Assembly: GCA_022511485.1 (NCBI GenBank)
Contig: JAFLUJ010000347.1
Location: forward strand, 1 to 10,662
Source: Oscillospiraceae bacterium
Lineage (GTDB): Bacteria > Bacillota > Clostridia > Oscillospirales > Ruminococcaceae
Reading direction: 5' to 3'
DNA: 10,662 nt
This document shows, piece after piece, positions 1 through 5,161 of the stretch. Position 1 is the stretch's first letter. Every line of letters begins with the position of its first letter. The position numbers were made by a program, and so were the translations under genes. The notes beneath the pieces were generated by a model that had not been told where the DNA came from, searched no databases, and saw only the letters and a list, made by a program, of their open reading frames with translations.

Positions 1-393
1 GTTGTCATAGTAGCATACACAGCAGTCAGCAAGCTCCACAAGCCGGGCATTACGCACTTTCATACAGCCGTCATAATAATAATCTGATGTGTACTCTGTA
101 TCATTGGCAGAATTTAAGATCCTTCTATATTCTTCTTTCTGCATATCGTTCCACCTGGCAGTCTGTTCCGCCTCTGAGCATGGGAGAACAAGGTGCAGCT
201 TAATATGTGGATATTTTTTTCTAAGATCAAGCACAATCTGTTCACACAGCATATCCCAGCCCAGCGCCCCTCCTGCATAAAAGTCAGCAGCACCATTCTC
301 AATTAGGTCAGTCAACGTTTTATTGAGCAGCGCCAAGAGCTCGTTTGTTATTCTTACATTTCTATGACCTGTAAAACAAACTGATTTTATCAT
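1..393 (-). CDS. SLOG-superfamily protein, YpsA/DUF1273-like (3' end beyond window)
   Basis: This gene is open from an ATG at 393-391 to the left edge, so only the first 131 residues are visible. The N-terminus has the family signature FTGHR at residues 7-11. A glycine-rich nucleotide-binding loop GGALGWD follows at 41-47, then a strand ending LVLPC at 68-72 and the late motif MKVRNARLVELAD at about 111-123. This order matches YpsA/DUF1273 members of the SLOG (SMF/DprA-LOG) Rossmann-like superfamily. Relatives are thought to bind nucleotides or nucleotide-derived ligands, and some sit in phage-conflict or stress loci; B. subtilis YpsA has been linked to cell division and stress. The actual ligand cannot be told here. 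An AAGGAG ribosome binding site lies at 407-402, 8 nt from the start. The gene is divergent from the XRE repressor at 491 and has its own promoter. Family assignment is firm; function is not. Confidence 0.85.
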   Translation of the reverse strand, partial: MIKSVCFTGHRNVRITNELLALLNKTLTDLIENGAADFYAGGALGWDMLCEQIVLDLRKKYPHIKLHLVLPCSEAEQTARWNDMQKEEYRRILNSANDTEYTSDYYYDGCMKVRNARLVELADCCVCYYDN

Positions 394-416
394 GTACACC
401 TCTCCTTTATAATACT

Positions 417-445
417 ATTTTACGCAATTATTGAGTAAAAGTCAA
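417..445 (-). promoter_or_regulatory. Sigma-A-type promoter of the SLOG gene
   Basis: Read on the minus strand, TTGACT (445-440) and TAAAAT (422-417) are separated by exactly 17 nt. Transcription would start near 410, giving a short leader that holds the AAGGAG site. Both boxes are close to consensus and the position fits the gene starting at 393. The -35 box lies in the centre of a dyad (432-451), so a repressor bound there would block polymerase. Confidence 0.75.
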
Positions 446-451
446 TACTCA
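432..451. promoter_or_regulatory. Candidate operator: 6-bp arms around the SLOG -35 box
   Basis: TGAGTA at 432-437 and TACTCA at 446-451 form a perfect inverted repeat with an 8-nt spacer, and the spacer contains the -35 hexamer of the SLOG promoter. The element lies in the divergent intergenic region next to an XRE gene, which is where autoregulating XRE repressors usually bind. Binding by that repressor is inferred. Confidence 0.55.
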
Positions 452-490
452 GTTTCTGAATACAGCATAATAAATGCAGAGGTGATTATT

Positions 491-721
491 TTGAAATTAC
501 AGCTGCGTTTACGTATTCGTGATCTGCGTGAAGACAATGACGTGTCACAAACAGAAATGGCTAAGCTATTAAGATGCTCTCAGCAAACATACTCACGTTA
601 TGAATCTCATACTACAGAAATACCATTGGAATCCCTGATTTTTCTTGCCGAATATTATGATACAAGTGTAGATTATCTACTTGGGATAACCAAACAGAAA
701 AAGCCATATCCGAGAAATTAA
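491..721 (+). CDS. Small XRE-family HTH transcriptional regulator (76 aa)
   Basis: This is a short DNA-binding repressor made of little more than one Cro/C1-type helix-turn-helix domain. The HTH runs from about residue 18 (VSQTEMAKLLRCSQQTYSRYE) to 38. A second helical part ending DTSVDYLLGIT closes the domain, and the tail is basic. The reading frame is open further upstream to a TTG at 431, but TTG 491 is preferred because GAGGTGAT (478-485) sits just ahead of it. The GTG at 482 lies inside that ribosome binding site, and the 431 start would lie within the operator dyad. It is divergent from the SLOG gene and its likely role is to repress that promoter and its own. A weak -10 (CATAAT, 466-471) sits upstream, with any -35 overlapping the right arm of the dyad. 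A consensus promoter at 759-731 points antisense across the whole gene. Confidence 0.85.
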   Translation: MKLQLRLRIRDLREDNDVSQTEMAKLLRCSQQTYSRYESHTTEIPLESLIFLAEYYDTSVDYLLGITKQKKPYPRN

Positions 722-730
722 GTCAACTAA

Positions 731-759
731 ATTATATCATATAACTTACCGTTTGTCAA
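731..759 (-). promoter_or_regulatory. Perfect-consensus promoter directed antisense to the XRE gene
   Basis: On the minus strand, TTGACA (759-754) and TATAAT (736-731) are separated by exactly 17 nt, a textbook sigma-A promoter. Transcription would begin near 724, just past the stop of the XRE gene. It would run antisense through all of that gene and then reach the SLOG gene in the sense direction. No minus-strand gene of meaningful length lies between 724 and 394. It could therefore make an antisense RNA against the repressor, a long alternative SLOG transcript, or both. A 14-nt palindrome abuts its -35 box. Confidence 0.7.
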
Positions 760-771
760 CTCTATAGAGTT
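758..771. promoter_or_regulatory. Perfect 14-nt palindrome, candidate operator
   Basis: AACTCTATAGAGTT is a perfect palindrome that overlaps the upstream edge of the -35 box of the leftward promoter (731-759). A GTCAACT direct repeat occurs at 722-728 and 755-761, 33 bp apart, about three helical turns. No T-run follows, so it is not a terminator. One of the two neighbouring HTH proteins is the obvious candidate binder; this is inference. Confidence 0.5.
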
Positions 772-780
772 AATCATTTA

Positions 781-821
781 CCGCTTTTTAAGTTACAATA
801 ATAACAGTAATTTAAAAGCGG
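781..821 (+). promoter_or_regulatory. Long imperfect hairpin in the leader of the second XRE gene
   Basis: The arm at 781-796 (CCGCTTTTTAAGTTAC) is complementary to 807-821 (GTAATTTAAAAGCGG) apart from one mismatch and one bulge, with a 10-nt loop. The 3' arm ends directly against the GGTGAT ribosome binding site at 821-826. Folding could limit ribosome access to the TTG start at 830. The same arms could instead be a DNA dyad; a weak -10-like TACAAT (794-799) lies at the top of the stem. Confidence 0.45.
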
Positions 822-829
822 GTGATAAA

Positions 830-1072
830 TTGACACTTACCAATGCTATCCAGTCCAGAATAAAAGAGCTTTGCAGCGAAAGAAACATTACAATAAACAA
901 ACTGTCAATAATATGCGGTATAACTCAGTCAACACTTAATAACATCTTTACCCGCAGTGAAAACAAGCCGACAGTTTCAACGATCAAGAAAATATGTGAC
1001 GGATTAAATATTACTCTGTCCGATTTTTTTAACAGTGACTATTTTAATAATTTGGAACAAGAAATCAAATGA
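830..1072 (+). CDS. Small XRE/Cro-type HTH regulator (80 aa)
   Basis: This single-domain DNA-binding protein starts at TTG 830, behind the ribosome binding site GGTGAT. The helix-turn-helix lies around residues 21-45, with NITINKLSIICGITQSTLNNIF followed by the wing-like stretch of polar residues TRSENKPTVST. The second half KKICDGLNITLSDFF is typical of the short HTH_26-like XRE proteins of Firmicutes. No dimerisation or effector domain is present beyond the HTH. It lies 108 nt after the first XRE gene on the same strand with no terminator between, so the two may be co-transcribed. It is also divergent from the leftward consensus promoter, a layout recalling phage-type genetic switches. Its stop codon falls inside the terminator stem that follows. 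Codon use is AT-rich compared with genes to the right. Confidence 0.85.
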   Translation: MTLTNAIQSRIKELCSERNITINKLSIICGITQSTLNNIFTRSENKPTVSTIKKICDGLNITLSDFFNSDYFNNLEQEIK

Positions 1073-1105
1073 CTGCCGCGATGATGAATCGGACAGTCAT
1101 TTTTT
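1069..1105 (+). terminator. Rho-independent terminator between convergent genes
   Basis: ATGACTG (1069-1075) pairs with CAGTCAT (1094-1100), with an inner CCG/CGG extension and a run of T from 1100 to 1105. The left arm contains the TGA stop of the second XRE gene. The T-run lies over the TAA stop of the opposing penicillin-binding protein gene. It clearly serves the plus strand and may slow minus-strand transcription as well. Confidence 0.75.
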
Positions 1106-2702
1106 ATGATCTGCTTCCATAAAGCTCTGTAATGTTGTCAGCTATCTCCCTGAAAACAGGACCGCAGGCTGAATTTCCGGATGTCCCACCCTCCACAAGA
1201 ACAGTGACAGCATACTTGGGGGCGTACGAGGGAAAGTACCCGGTAAACCAGCAGTTAAGGATCTCATTTCCCAAGTCGTCGAAATTTCCCGTCTGAGCAG
1301 TGGAGGTCTTCCCCGCCGCAGCCGTCTTATCCGGCTTGGACATAGAATTATTTGCCCGTACAGTGTCCGACATGAAATTTTTCAGCTTGCGGGCAGTGGC
1401 GTATGATATAACGCGTTTTCCAGCATTGATATTACTGTATTCCATATCCCCGTTTTCATCAAGGAAACCCTTTATCAGCACAGGCTCGTTCAGGACGCCG
1501 TTGTTTGCAATGGCGGAGGTCATAGTGCATATCTGTAACGGAGTGGCAGTAAGCATACCCTGTCCGAAGGACATATTCGCCCTTTCGGCAGCAATGGCAA
1601 TATCAGCAGGAGTTTGCAGATTTCCGGAGGCGGACACCATACCCGGACAAAGCTCCGTTTCAGTCCCGAAGCCAAATCCGGAGGCAGTTTCAATATACTT
1701 TTCATTGTCGATATACTCGCTCAGAGCAATGAAATAGGTGTTGCAGGATTCAACTATAGCCGTCCCCATGTCCAGCTCCCCATGTCCTCCCCACTTGTGA
1801 CAGTTAAAGATCTGTCCGTATACATTTGCAGAGCCTGTGCAGATGTAGCTGTATTCGGGACTTATCCCCTCTTCCAGTGCAGCAGCGGAGGTAACAAGCT
1901 TGAAAATAGATCCCACACTGTAAGCGGAAAAAGCCCTGTTAATGAAAGGAGCATCCGGGGCGCTGAGGGAAGCGGAAATATCCGACGTATCAAAGTCCGG
2001 ACAGCTTACAACAGCACGTATCTCCCCTGACTTGATGTCCATAACAACTATTGCACCACGTTTGATATTGTATTTTTCCGCGGCAGATTCGCATATCTGC
2101 TGTATATTTTTGTCAAGAGTAGTTACTACTCCGCTTCTGACAGAACCTGCCTCCTCAATTTCTATGTCCAGACCATTCAGCGCGCTTCCCAGAGCGTCCA
2201 CACTAAAGGTCGCTGAGTTAAGCGAATAGGATGACCTCAGCAGCTCATTGCAGGACTTTTCAATGCCATATATCCCCACGTTGTCGGAGGTGTATCCTAT
2301 AATATGGGGAGCAAGCTGACGGCTGTCCGTCCGCACCCGGGAACGGAAAATAATAGCCCCGTCTCCGAGAGAATAAGCGCCGGAAGTCACCCTGCAAATG
2401 AAAGGAACTCTGCCGCTTATGCCGTCATAGTAGGTGTCCATGTCCGCAAGATAAGGCTGTATGCGTATAGAGCTGTCATGGTTAGGGATTATGACCGCCT
2501 CATATTTTTCCGAAAGATTCACCAGAGGTTCAAGATTGCAGTCGTATATCCCGGCATATTCCCCCACAGATTTTACGGTATAGTGACCCCTTCCAACGGA
2601 AGCGGCAGCTATCTGCTCATCATTTATAAGAAAAAACAGCCTTGCCGATAACGCTATGGAAGCGCTTACAAACAAGGCTAAGACTATAATAACTCTTTTC
2701 AT
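1104..2702 (-). CDS. Class B-like penicillin-binding protein (D,D-transpeptidase) with KTS motif
   Basis: This 532-residue protein would cross-link peptidoglycan stem peptides on the outer face of the membrane. It begins with a basic MKR and one hydrophobic membrane anchor (about residues 3-26). A reduced dimerisation region follows, including the VGIYGIEK segment typical of PBP2/PBP3-type proteins. The C-terminal transpeptidase domain carries the nucleophile motif SIFK at 265-268 and SCN at 319-321. The third motif is KTS at 465-467, in AAGKTSTAQTG, where KTG is the rule. The gene is shorter than most PBP2/PBP3 proteins. ATG 2702 is preferred over the in-frame GTG at 2711 because that GTG is part of the GAGGTG ribosome binding site (2714-2709). 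It follows the effector-binding protein gene by 49 nt on the same strand, so co-transcription is possible. Which morphogenetic step it serves (elongation, division, sporulation) is not clear. Confidence 0.85.
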   Translation of the reverse strand: MKRVIIVLALFVSASIALSARLFFLINDEQIAAASVGRGHYTVKSVGEYAGIYDCNLEPLVNLSEKYEAVIIPNHDSSIRIQPYLADMDTYYDGISGRVPFICRVTSGAYSLGDGAIIFRSRVRTDSRQLAPHIIGYTSDNVGIYGIEKSCNELLRSSYSLNSATFSVDALGSALNGLDIEIEEAGSVRSGVVTTLDKNIQQICESAAEKYNIKRGAIVVMDIKSGEIRAVVSCPDFDTSDISASLSAPDAPFINRAFSAYSVGSIFKLVTSAAALEEGISPEYSYICTGSANVYGQIFNCHKWGGHGELDMGTAIVESCNTYFIALSEYIDNEKYIETASGFGFGTETELCPGMVSASGNLQTPADIAIAAERANMSFGQGMLTATPLQICTMTSAIANNGVLNEPVLIKGFLDENGDMEYSNINAGKRVISYATARKLKNFMSDTVRANNSMSKPDKTAAAGKTSTAQTGNFDDLGNEILNCWFTGYFPSYAPKYAVTVLVEGGTSGNSACGPVFREIADNITELYGSRS

Positions 2703-2712
2703 AAAAAGCACC

Positions 2713-2739
2713 TCACGGATATTATTGACAACTCCGTGA
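2713..2739 (-). promoter_or_regulatory. Dyad overlapping the ribosome binding site of the PBP gene
   Basis: TCACGGA (2713-2719) and TCCGTGA (2733-2739) are perfect 7-nt arms with a 13-nt spacer. On the minus strand the downstream arm runs into the GAGGTG ribosome binding site. In the RNA it could partly mask translation; as DNA it could be an operator. A TATAGT (-10-like) lies just upstream at 2749-2744 without a convincing -35. It lacks a direct T-run, so a terminator for the upstream gene is less likely. Confidence 0.4.
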
Positions 2740-2751
2740 AATACTATACTC

Positions 2752-3255
2752 TTATTTCACATAATAGCAGTAATCCAGAATTACATTTCCTTTTTCGTCA
2801 GGATTCGTATACCGGGGACACAAACAATTTTCAAAGGACCACACTCCCCCGTCAGCGTCCGTCCAGAGGGTCATTCCCTGACCTTTTACAACGTCAGCGC
2901 ACTTGCCTGTGTCGTGAACTTCATCCTCCTTGCCGTATATCCAGCAAGTCCCCAGACCGACCGCCGGGAAATCAACGCACTCAAAGCCTTCCGGAACAGC
3001 AGTATCCGCAGGAGTAAACATACCTATCCAGTATTCAAAGGGCTTGTCCGGACACCTGCGTTCCAGACCAATATATCCCCCGCCGTTCTCCCATATTTTC
3101 AGAATGGAGTCCGTACCTCCCATAGCATTTTCCAGAGCATCAAACCAGCCGTTGGCGAACCATTCGCCCCACCAGCCTCCGAAATCCGGATATTTCTTTC
3201 CTATAAAGCGCATAGCGGGAACAGCTTCCCTGAATGTTTTGATAATTTCAGCCAT
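2752..3255 (-). CDS. Stand-alone GyrI-like/AraC effector-binding-domain protein
   Basis: A 167-residue protein without a DNA-binding domain. Its start overlaps the end of the AraC-type gene: ATG 3255 lies a few bases upstream of that gene's TGA (3250-3248), and the ribosome binding site AAAGGA is inside the upstream coding sequence. An in-frame ATG at 3261 is possible but sits too close to that site. The opening MAEIIKTFREAVPAMRFIGKKYPD resembles the start of GyrI-like (AraC_E_bind) domains. The middle FEYWIGMFTPADTAVPEGFECVDFPA parallels DYYIGIRTDEAKGDTADTIGLDISG in the regulator's own C-terminal domain. Such domains form a pocket for small hydrophobic or cationic ligands. The protein is rich in Trp and aromatics. 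It may bind the same ligand as the regulator and act as a sensor partner, a sink, or an enzyme; this cannot be decided here. Confidence 0.75.
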   Translation of the reverse strand: MAEIIKTFREAVPAMRFIGKKYPDFGGWWGEWFANGWFDALENAMGGTDSILKIWENGGGYIGLERRCPDKPFEYWIGMFTPADTAVPEGFECVDFPAVGLGTCWIYGKEDEVHDTGKCADVVKGQGMTLWTDADGGVWSFENCLCPRYTNPDEKGNVILDYCYYVK

Positions 3256-4114
3256 CTTCATCTTTCCTTTCAGAGATTTCAAGCGGAACATATATCCGCT
3301 CGGAGTATTTCCTGCTGGATTCCACATAGCTTTCAAATTCAAAGCCATCACCCCTGCGATAGCCGCTTTGGGGAAGCCATTTCTGATATATCCATTCCCA
3401 TGTGCGCCGGATGACTGTCACAAAGTCGTGCTGAGACGCAGGCGGTGTGTCGAACACAGCGTAAAGACCTCCTGAGATGTCAAGACCTATCGTGTCAGCA
3501 GTGTCCCCTTTTGCCTCATCTGTACGTATTCCGATGTAATAGTCCAGATTTTCGGTTTGAGGATTCCAGAGCATGACTCCGAAGTCCTCTGTTACCGCAC
3601 CTCCGGAAAGACGTTCTGAACGCTTTTCTGCATTGTATCTGTTCCAGCAGCCTGGAGCAAGCTCTCCTCCGAATGGATATACCACCAGAGAAAAGCTGTC
3701 CAGATACCGCATGGACACCTCCGGACGCAGCTCGTCCGGACACAACTCAAAGGGCTGAAACAGCCTCAGACTGCAATTCGCCGTCCTGAATTCCGTGGGC
3801 AGGATATTATGCTCTTTTTTGAAAGCCCGGGTAAAATTCTCCTTGGAGTTGAAGCCGTATTCAAAAGCAATGTCCGACACAGGACGTCTTTCGTCGCCTA
3901 TACGCCGGACGATCTCAGAAATACGGCGTTTGCGTATGTAATCAGCAGGAGTAAGCCCGACAGTATTACGGAACACACGCAGAAAGTGGTACTCAGAGTA
4001 TCCTGCAACACTCGCCAGAGCGGAAATATCAAGAACGCCCTGCCTGTCATCCTTCAGGTGTTCCTCAATATAGGTGATAACTCTTTGAATGTGCGGAATA
4101 TGTGCCTGTTCCAT
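3248..4114 (-). CDS. AraC-family regulator with C-terminal GyrI-like effector-binding domain
   Basis: A 288-residue transcription regulator. Two helix-turn-helix units of the AraC/XylS type lie at about residues 28-52 (LDISALASVAGYSEYHFLRVFRN) and 78-102 (VSDIAFEYGFNSKENFTRAFKK), with the ending LPTEFR. From about residue 125 onward the sequence fits an AraC_E_bind/GyrI-like ligand domain, as in Rob and related multidrug or stress regulators, where the HTH is N-terminal. The start is ATG 4114 with AGGAG about 10 nt upstream. The last bases overlap the start of the small effector-binding protein, so the two should be translated together. A candidate promoter with a short palindrome in its spacer lies just upstream, suggesting autoregulation. 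The ligand and regulon are unknown; the nearby PBP gene is one possible target. Confidence 0.9.
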   Translation of the reverse strand: MEQAHIPHIQRVITYIEEHLKDDRQGVLDISALASVAGYSEYHFLRVFRNTVGLTPADYIRKRRISEIVRRIGDERRPVSDIAFEYGFNSKENFTRAFKKEHNILPTEFRTANCSLRLFQPFELCPDELRPEVSMRYLDSFSLVVYPFGGELAPGCWNRYNAEKRSERLSGGAVTEDFGVMLWNPQTENLDYYIGIRTDEAKGDTADTIGLDISGGLYAVFDTPPASQHDFVTVIRRTWEWIYQKWLPQSGYRRGDGFEFESYVESSRKYSERIYVPLEISERKDEDG

Positions 4115-4117
4115 GCT

Positions 4118-4147
4118 TTGTCAGCTCCTGTATAATTATACTATAAC
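4118..4147 (+). promoter_or_regulatory. Possible plus-strand promoter of a small transcript
   Basis: TTGTCA (4118-4123) and TATAAC (4142-4147) are 18 nt apart, with a start predicted near 4154. It would drive a short RNA ending at the terminator 4262-4300. The boxes deviate from consensus and lie partly in the leader of the AraC-type gene, so this is tentative. Confidence 0.3.
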
Positions 4148-4168
4148 CGCCTTTGAAAGGATTGATAA
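4140..4168 (-). promoter_or_regulatory. Candidate promoter of the AraC-type operon with spacer palindrome
   Basis: On the minus strand TTATCA (4168-4163) and TATAGT (4145-4140) are 17 nt apart. The 11-nt palindrome CCTTTGAAAGG (4150-4160) lies in the spacer, a place where activators and repressors often act. An overlapping TATAAT (4140-4135) is an alternative -10 but has a poor -35. A plus-strand promoter may overlap the same DNA. Confidence 0.45.
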
Positions 4169-4254
4169 AAATTGCTGTCTTACCGGACAAGGAAAAGCGC
4201 GACGCAAAAATAAAAAAGGTAATTGATAATCTCCAGAAAACATTGGAAGATTAA
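4162..4254 (+). CDS. Possible 30-residue small protein (or decaying remnant)
   Basis: An open frame from TTG 4162 to TAA 4254 would encode a basic, lysine-rich peptide. It contains AVLPDKEKRDAKIKK followed by a predicted amphipathic helix VIDNLQKTLED. It lies alone between the divergently placed AraC gene and folD, and a strong terminator follows only 7 nt after the stop. That terminator, with its T-rich tail, points to a plus-strand transcript here. The start is weak: GAAAGG sits directly against TTG 4162, while ATT 4171 has better spacing but is a rare start, and TTG 4153 has no visible site. I do not recognise the peptide. It could equally be the 3' remnant of a lost gene or a non-coding small RNA. 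Confidence 0.3.
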   Translation: MIKIAVLPDKEKRDAKIKKVIDNLQKTLED

Positions 4255-4261
4255 CAAATTC

Positions 4262-4303
4262 AAAGGGTGTAAGTTCTTTTCAGGAGCTGTACACCCTTTT
4301 ATT
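4262..4303 (+). terminator. Strong rho-independent terminator, probably shared with folD
   Basis: AAAGGGTGTA (4262-4271) pairs perfectly with TACACCCTTT (4290-4299). Five further pairs (4272-4276 with 4284-4288, one G-T) lie inside. The plus-strand tail CCCTTTTATTTTC is T-rich. On the minus strand it lies just after the folD stop (4316) and has a shorter T-rich tail, so it probably ends the ymfF-ymfH-lgt-folD operon as well. Confidence 0.8.
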
Positions 4304-4315
4304 TTCGTAAAAATA

Positions 4316-5161
4316 TTACCTCTTTAACTTTGCCGCAGTAAGAGTATTTTTCATCAGCATAGCAATAGTCATAGGACCAACACCACCGGGAACAGGAGTT
4401 ATGTACCCCGCCTTGTCAAAACAAGCGTCATAGTCCACATCTCCGCAGAGTTTCCCGTTTTCGTCCCGGTTCATGCCAACGTCAATAACCACAGCTCCCT
4501 CCCTGACCATGTCGGGAGTAACGAACTTCGCCTTTCCTACAGCAGCCACAAGAATGTCCGCCCTTGCACATATCTCAGCAAGATTTTTTGTGCGGGAGTG
4601 ACAGATAGTCACCGTTCCATGCTTGTGAAGCAGAAGCATCGCCATAGGCTTGCCAACGATATTACTCCGACCGATAACAACGCAGTTTTTACCGCAGACA
4701 TCAACTCCTGTCTCAGCGATAAGCTCCATTACTCCCGCAGGAGTACAGGGCAGGAAGCTGAAATCTCCTATCATAATGTGACCCACATTCTGGGGATGGA
4801 AAGCATCCACGTCCTTTTCCGGACGAATAGCATTGATAATGGAATTCTCGTTTATCTGCTTTGGAAGCGGAAGCTGCACAAGGATGCCGTTTACCTTGTC
4901 GTCGTTGTTGAGCTTCTCCACCAGTTCAAGAAGCTCCGCCTCGGTAGTCTCCTCCGGAAGCGCATACTCATAGGAGTTGAAGCCTACTTCTTCACAGGCT
5001 TTCTTTTTGTTGTTTACATATACCCTTGAAGCGGAATTGTTGCCCACTATTACCACCGCAAGACCTATCTGAACGCCCTGCTTTTTAAGCTCCTCTGCTT
5101 CCTTGCGGACAGCCTCCTTGACCTTTGCGGAAACCGCCTTGCCATCAATTATCTGCGCCAT
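4316..5161 (-). CDS. folD: Bifunctional methylenetetrahydrofolate dehydrogenase/cyclohydrolase FolD
   Basis: Cytosolic enzyme of one-carbon metabolism. It oxidises 5,10-methylene-THF to methenyl-THF with NADP and hydrolyses that to 10-formyl-THF, reversibly. At 281 residues it has the normal family length. The catalytic tyrosine and lysine are in RVYVNNKKKACEEVGF (Y48, K52). The folate-contacting VQLPLP has Q96, and KDVDAFHP carries D119. The Rossmann nucleotide loop is GRSNIVGKP (164-172), and the family end motif PVPGGVGPMT is at 256-265. The start is ATG 5161 with GGAGGA 8 nt upstream, which lies inside the 3' end of lgt. The two genes overlap by 17 nt, so folD is the last gene of a coupled operon. 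No tetrahydrofolate riboswitch-like leader is visible, as expected for an internal operon gene. Confidence 0.97.
   Translation of the reverse strand: MAQIIDGKAVSAKVKEAVRKEAEELKKQGVQIGLAVVIVGNNSASRVYVNNKKKACEEVGFNSYEYALPEETTEAELLELVEKLNNDDKVNGILVQLPLPKQINENSIINAIRPEKDVDAFHPQNVGHIMIGDFSFLPCTPAGVMELIAETGVDVCGKNCVVIGRSNIVGKPMAMLLLHKHGTVTICHSRTKNLAEICARADILVAAVGKAKFVTPDMVREGAVVIDVGMNRDENGKLCGDVDYDACFDKAGYITPVPGGVGPMTIAMLMKNTLTAAKLKR

Noticed and set aside
431..490. Upstream extension of the first XRE gene to TTG 431
   Set aside because: It would start inside the operator dyad with no ribosome binding site, while TTG 491 has GAGGTGAT at good spacing and begins the HTH domain normally.
758..771. 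Palindrome as a terminator of the first XRE gene
   Set aside because: The stem is A/T-rich, has no loop as a 14-nt palindrome, and no T-run follows it.
1300..2030. Long plus-strand open frames opposite the PBP gene
   Set aside because: They mirror the codon bias of the penicillin-binding protein, which has all transpeptidase motifs on the minus strand.
2703..2711. GTG 2711 as start of the PBP gene
   Set aside because: The GTG is part of the GAGGTG ribosome binding site for ATG 2702.
2914..3475. Overlapping plus-strand open frames of 166 and 181 codons
   Set aside because: They lie opposite the effector-binding protein and AraC gene end; composition is proline/serine-rich as in shadow frames and no start signals are seen.
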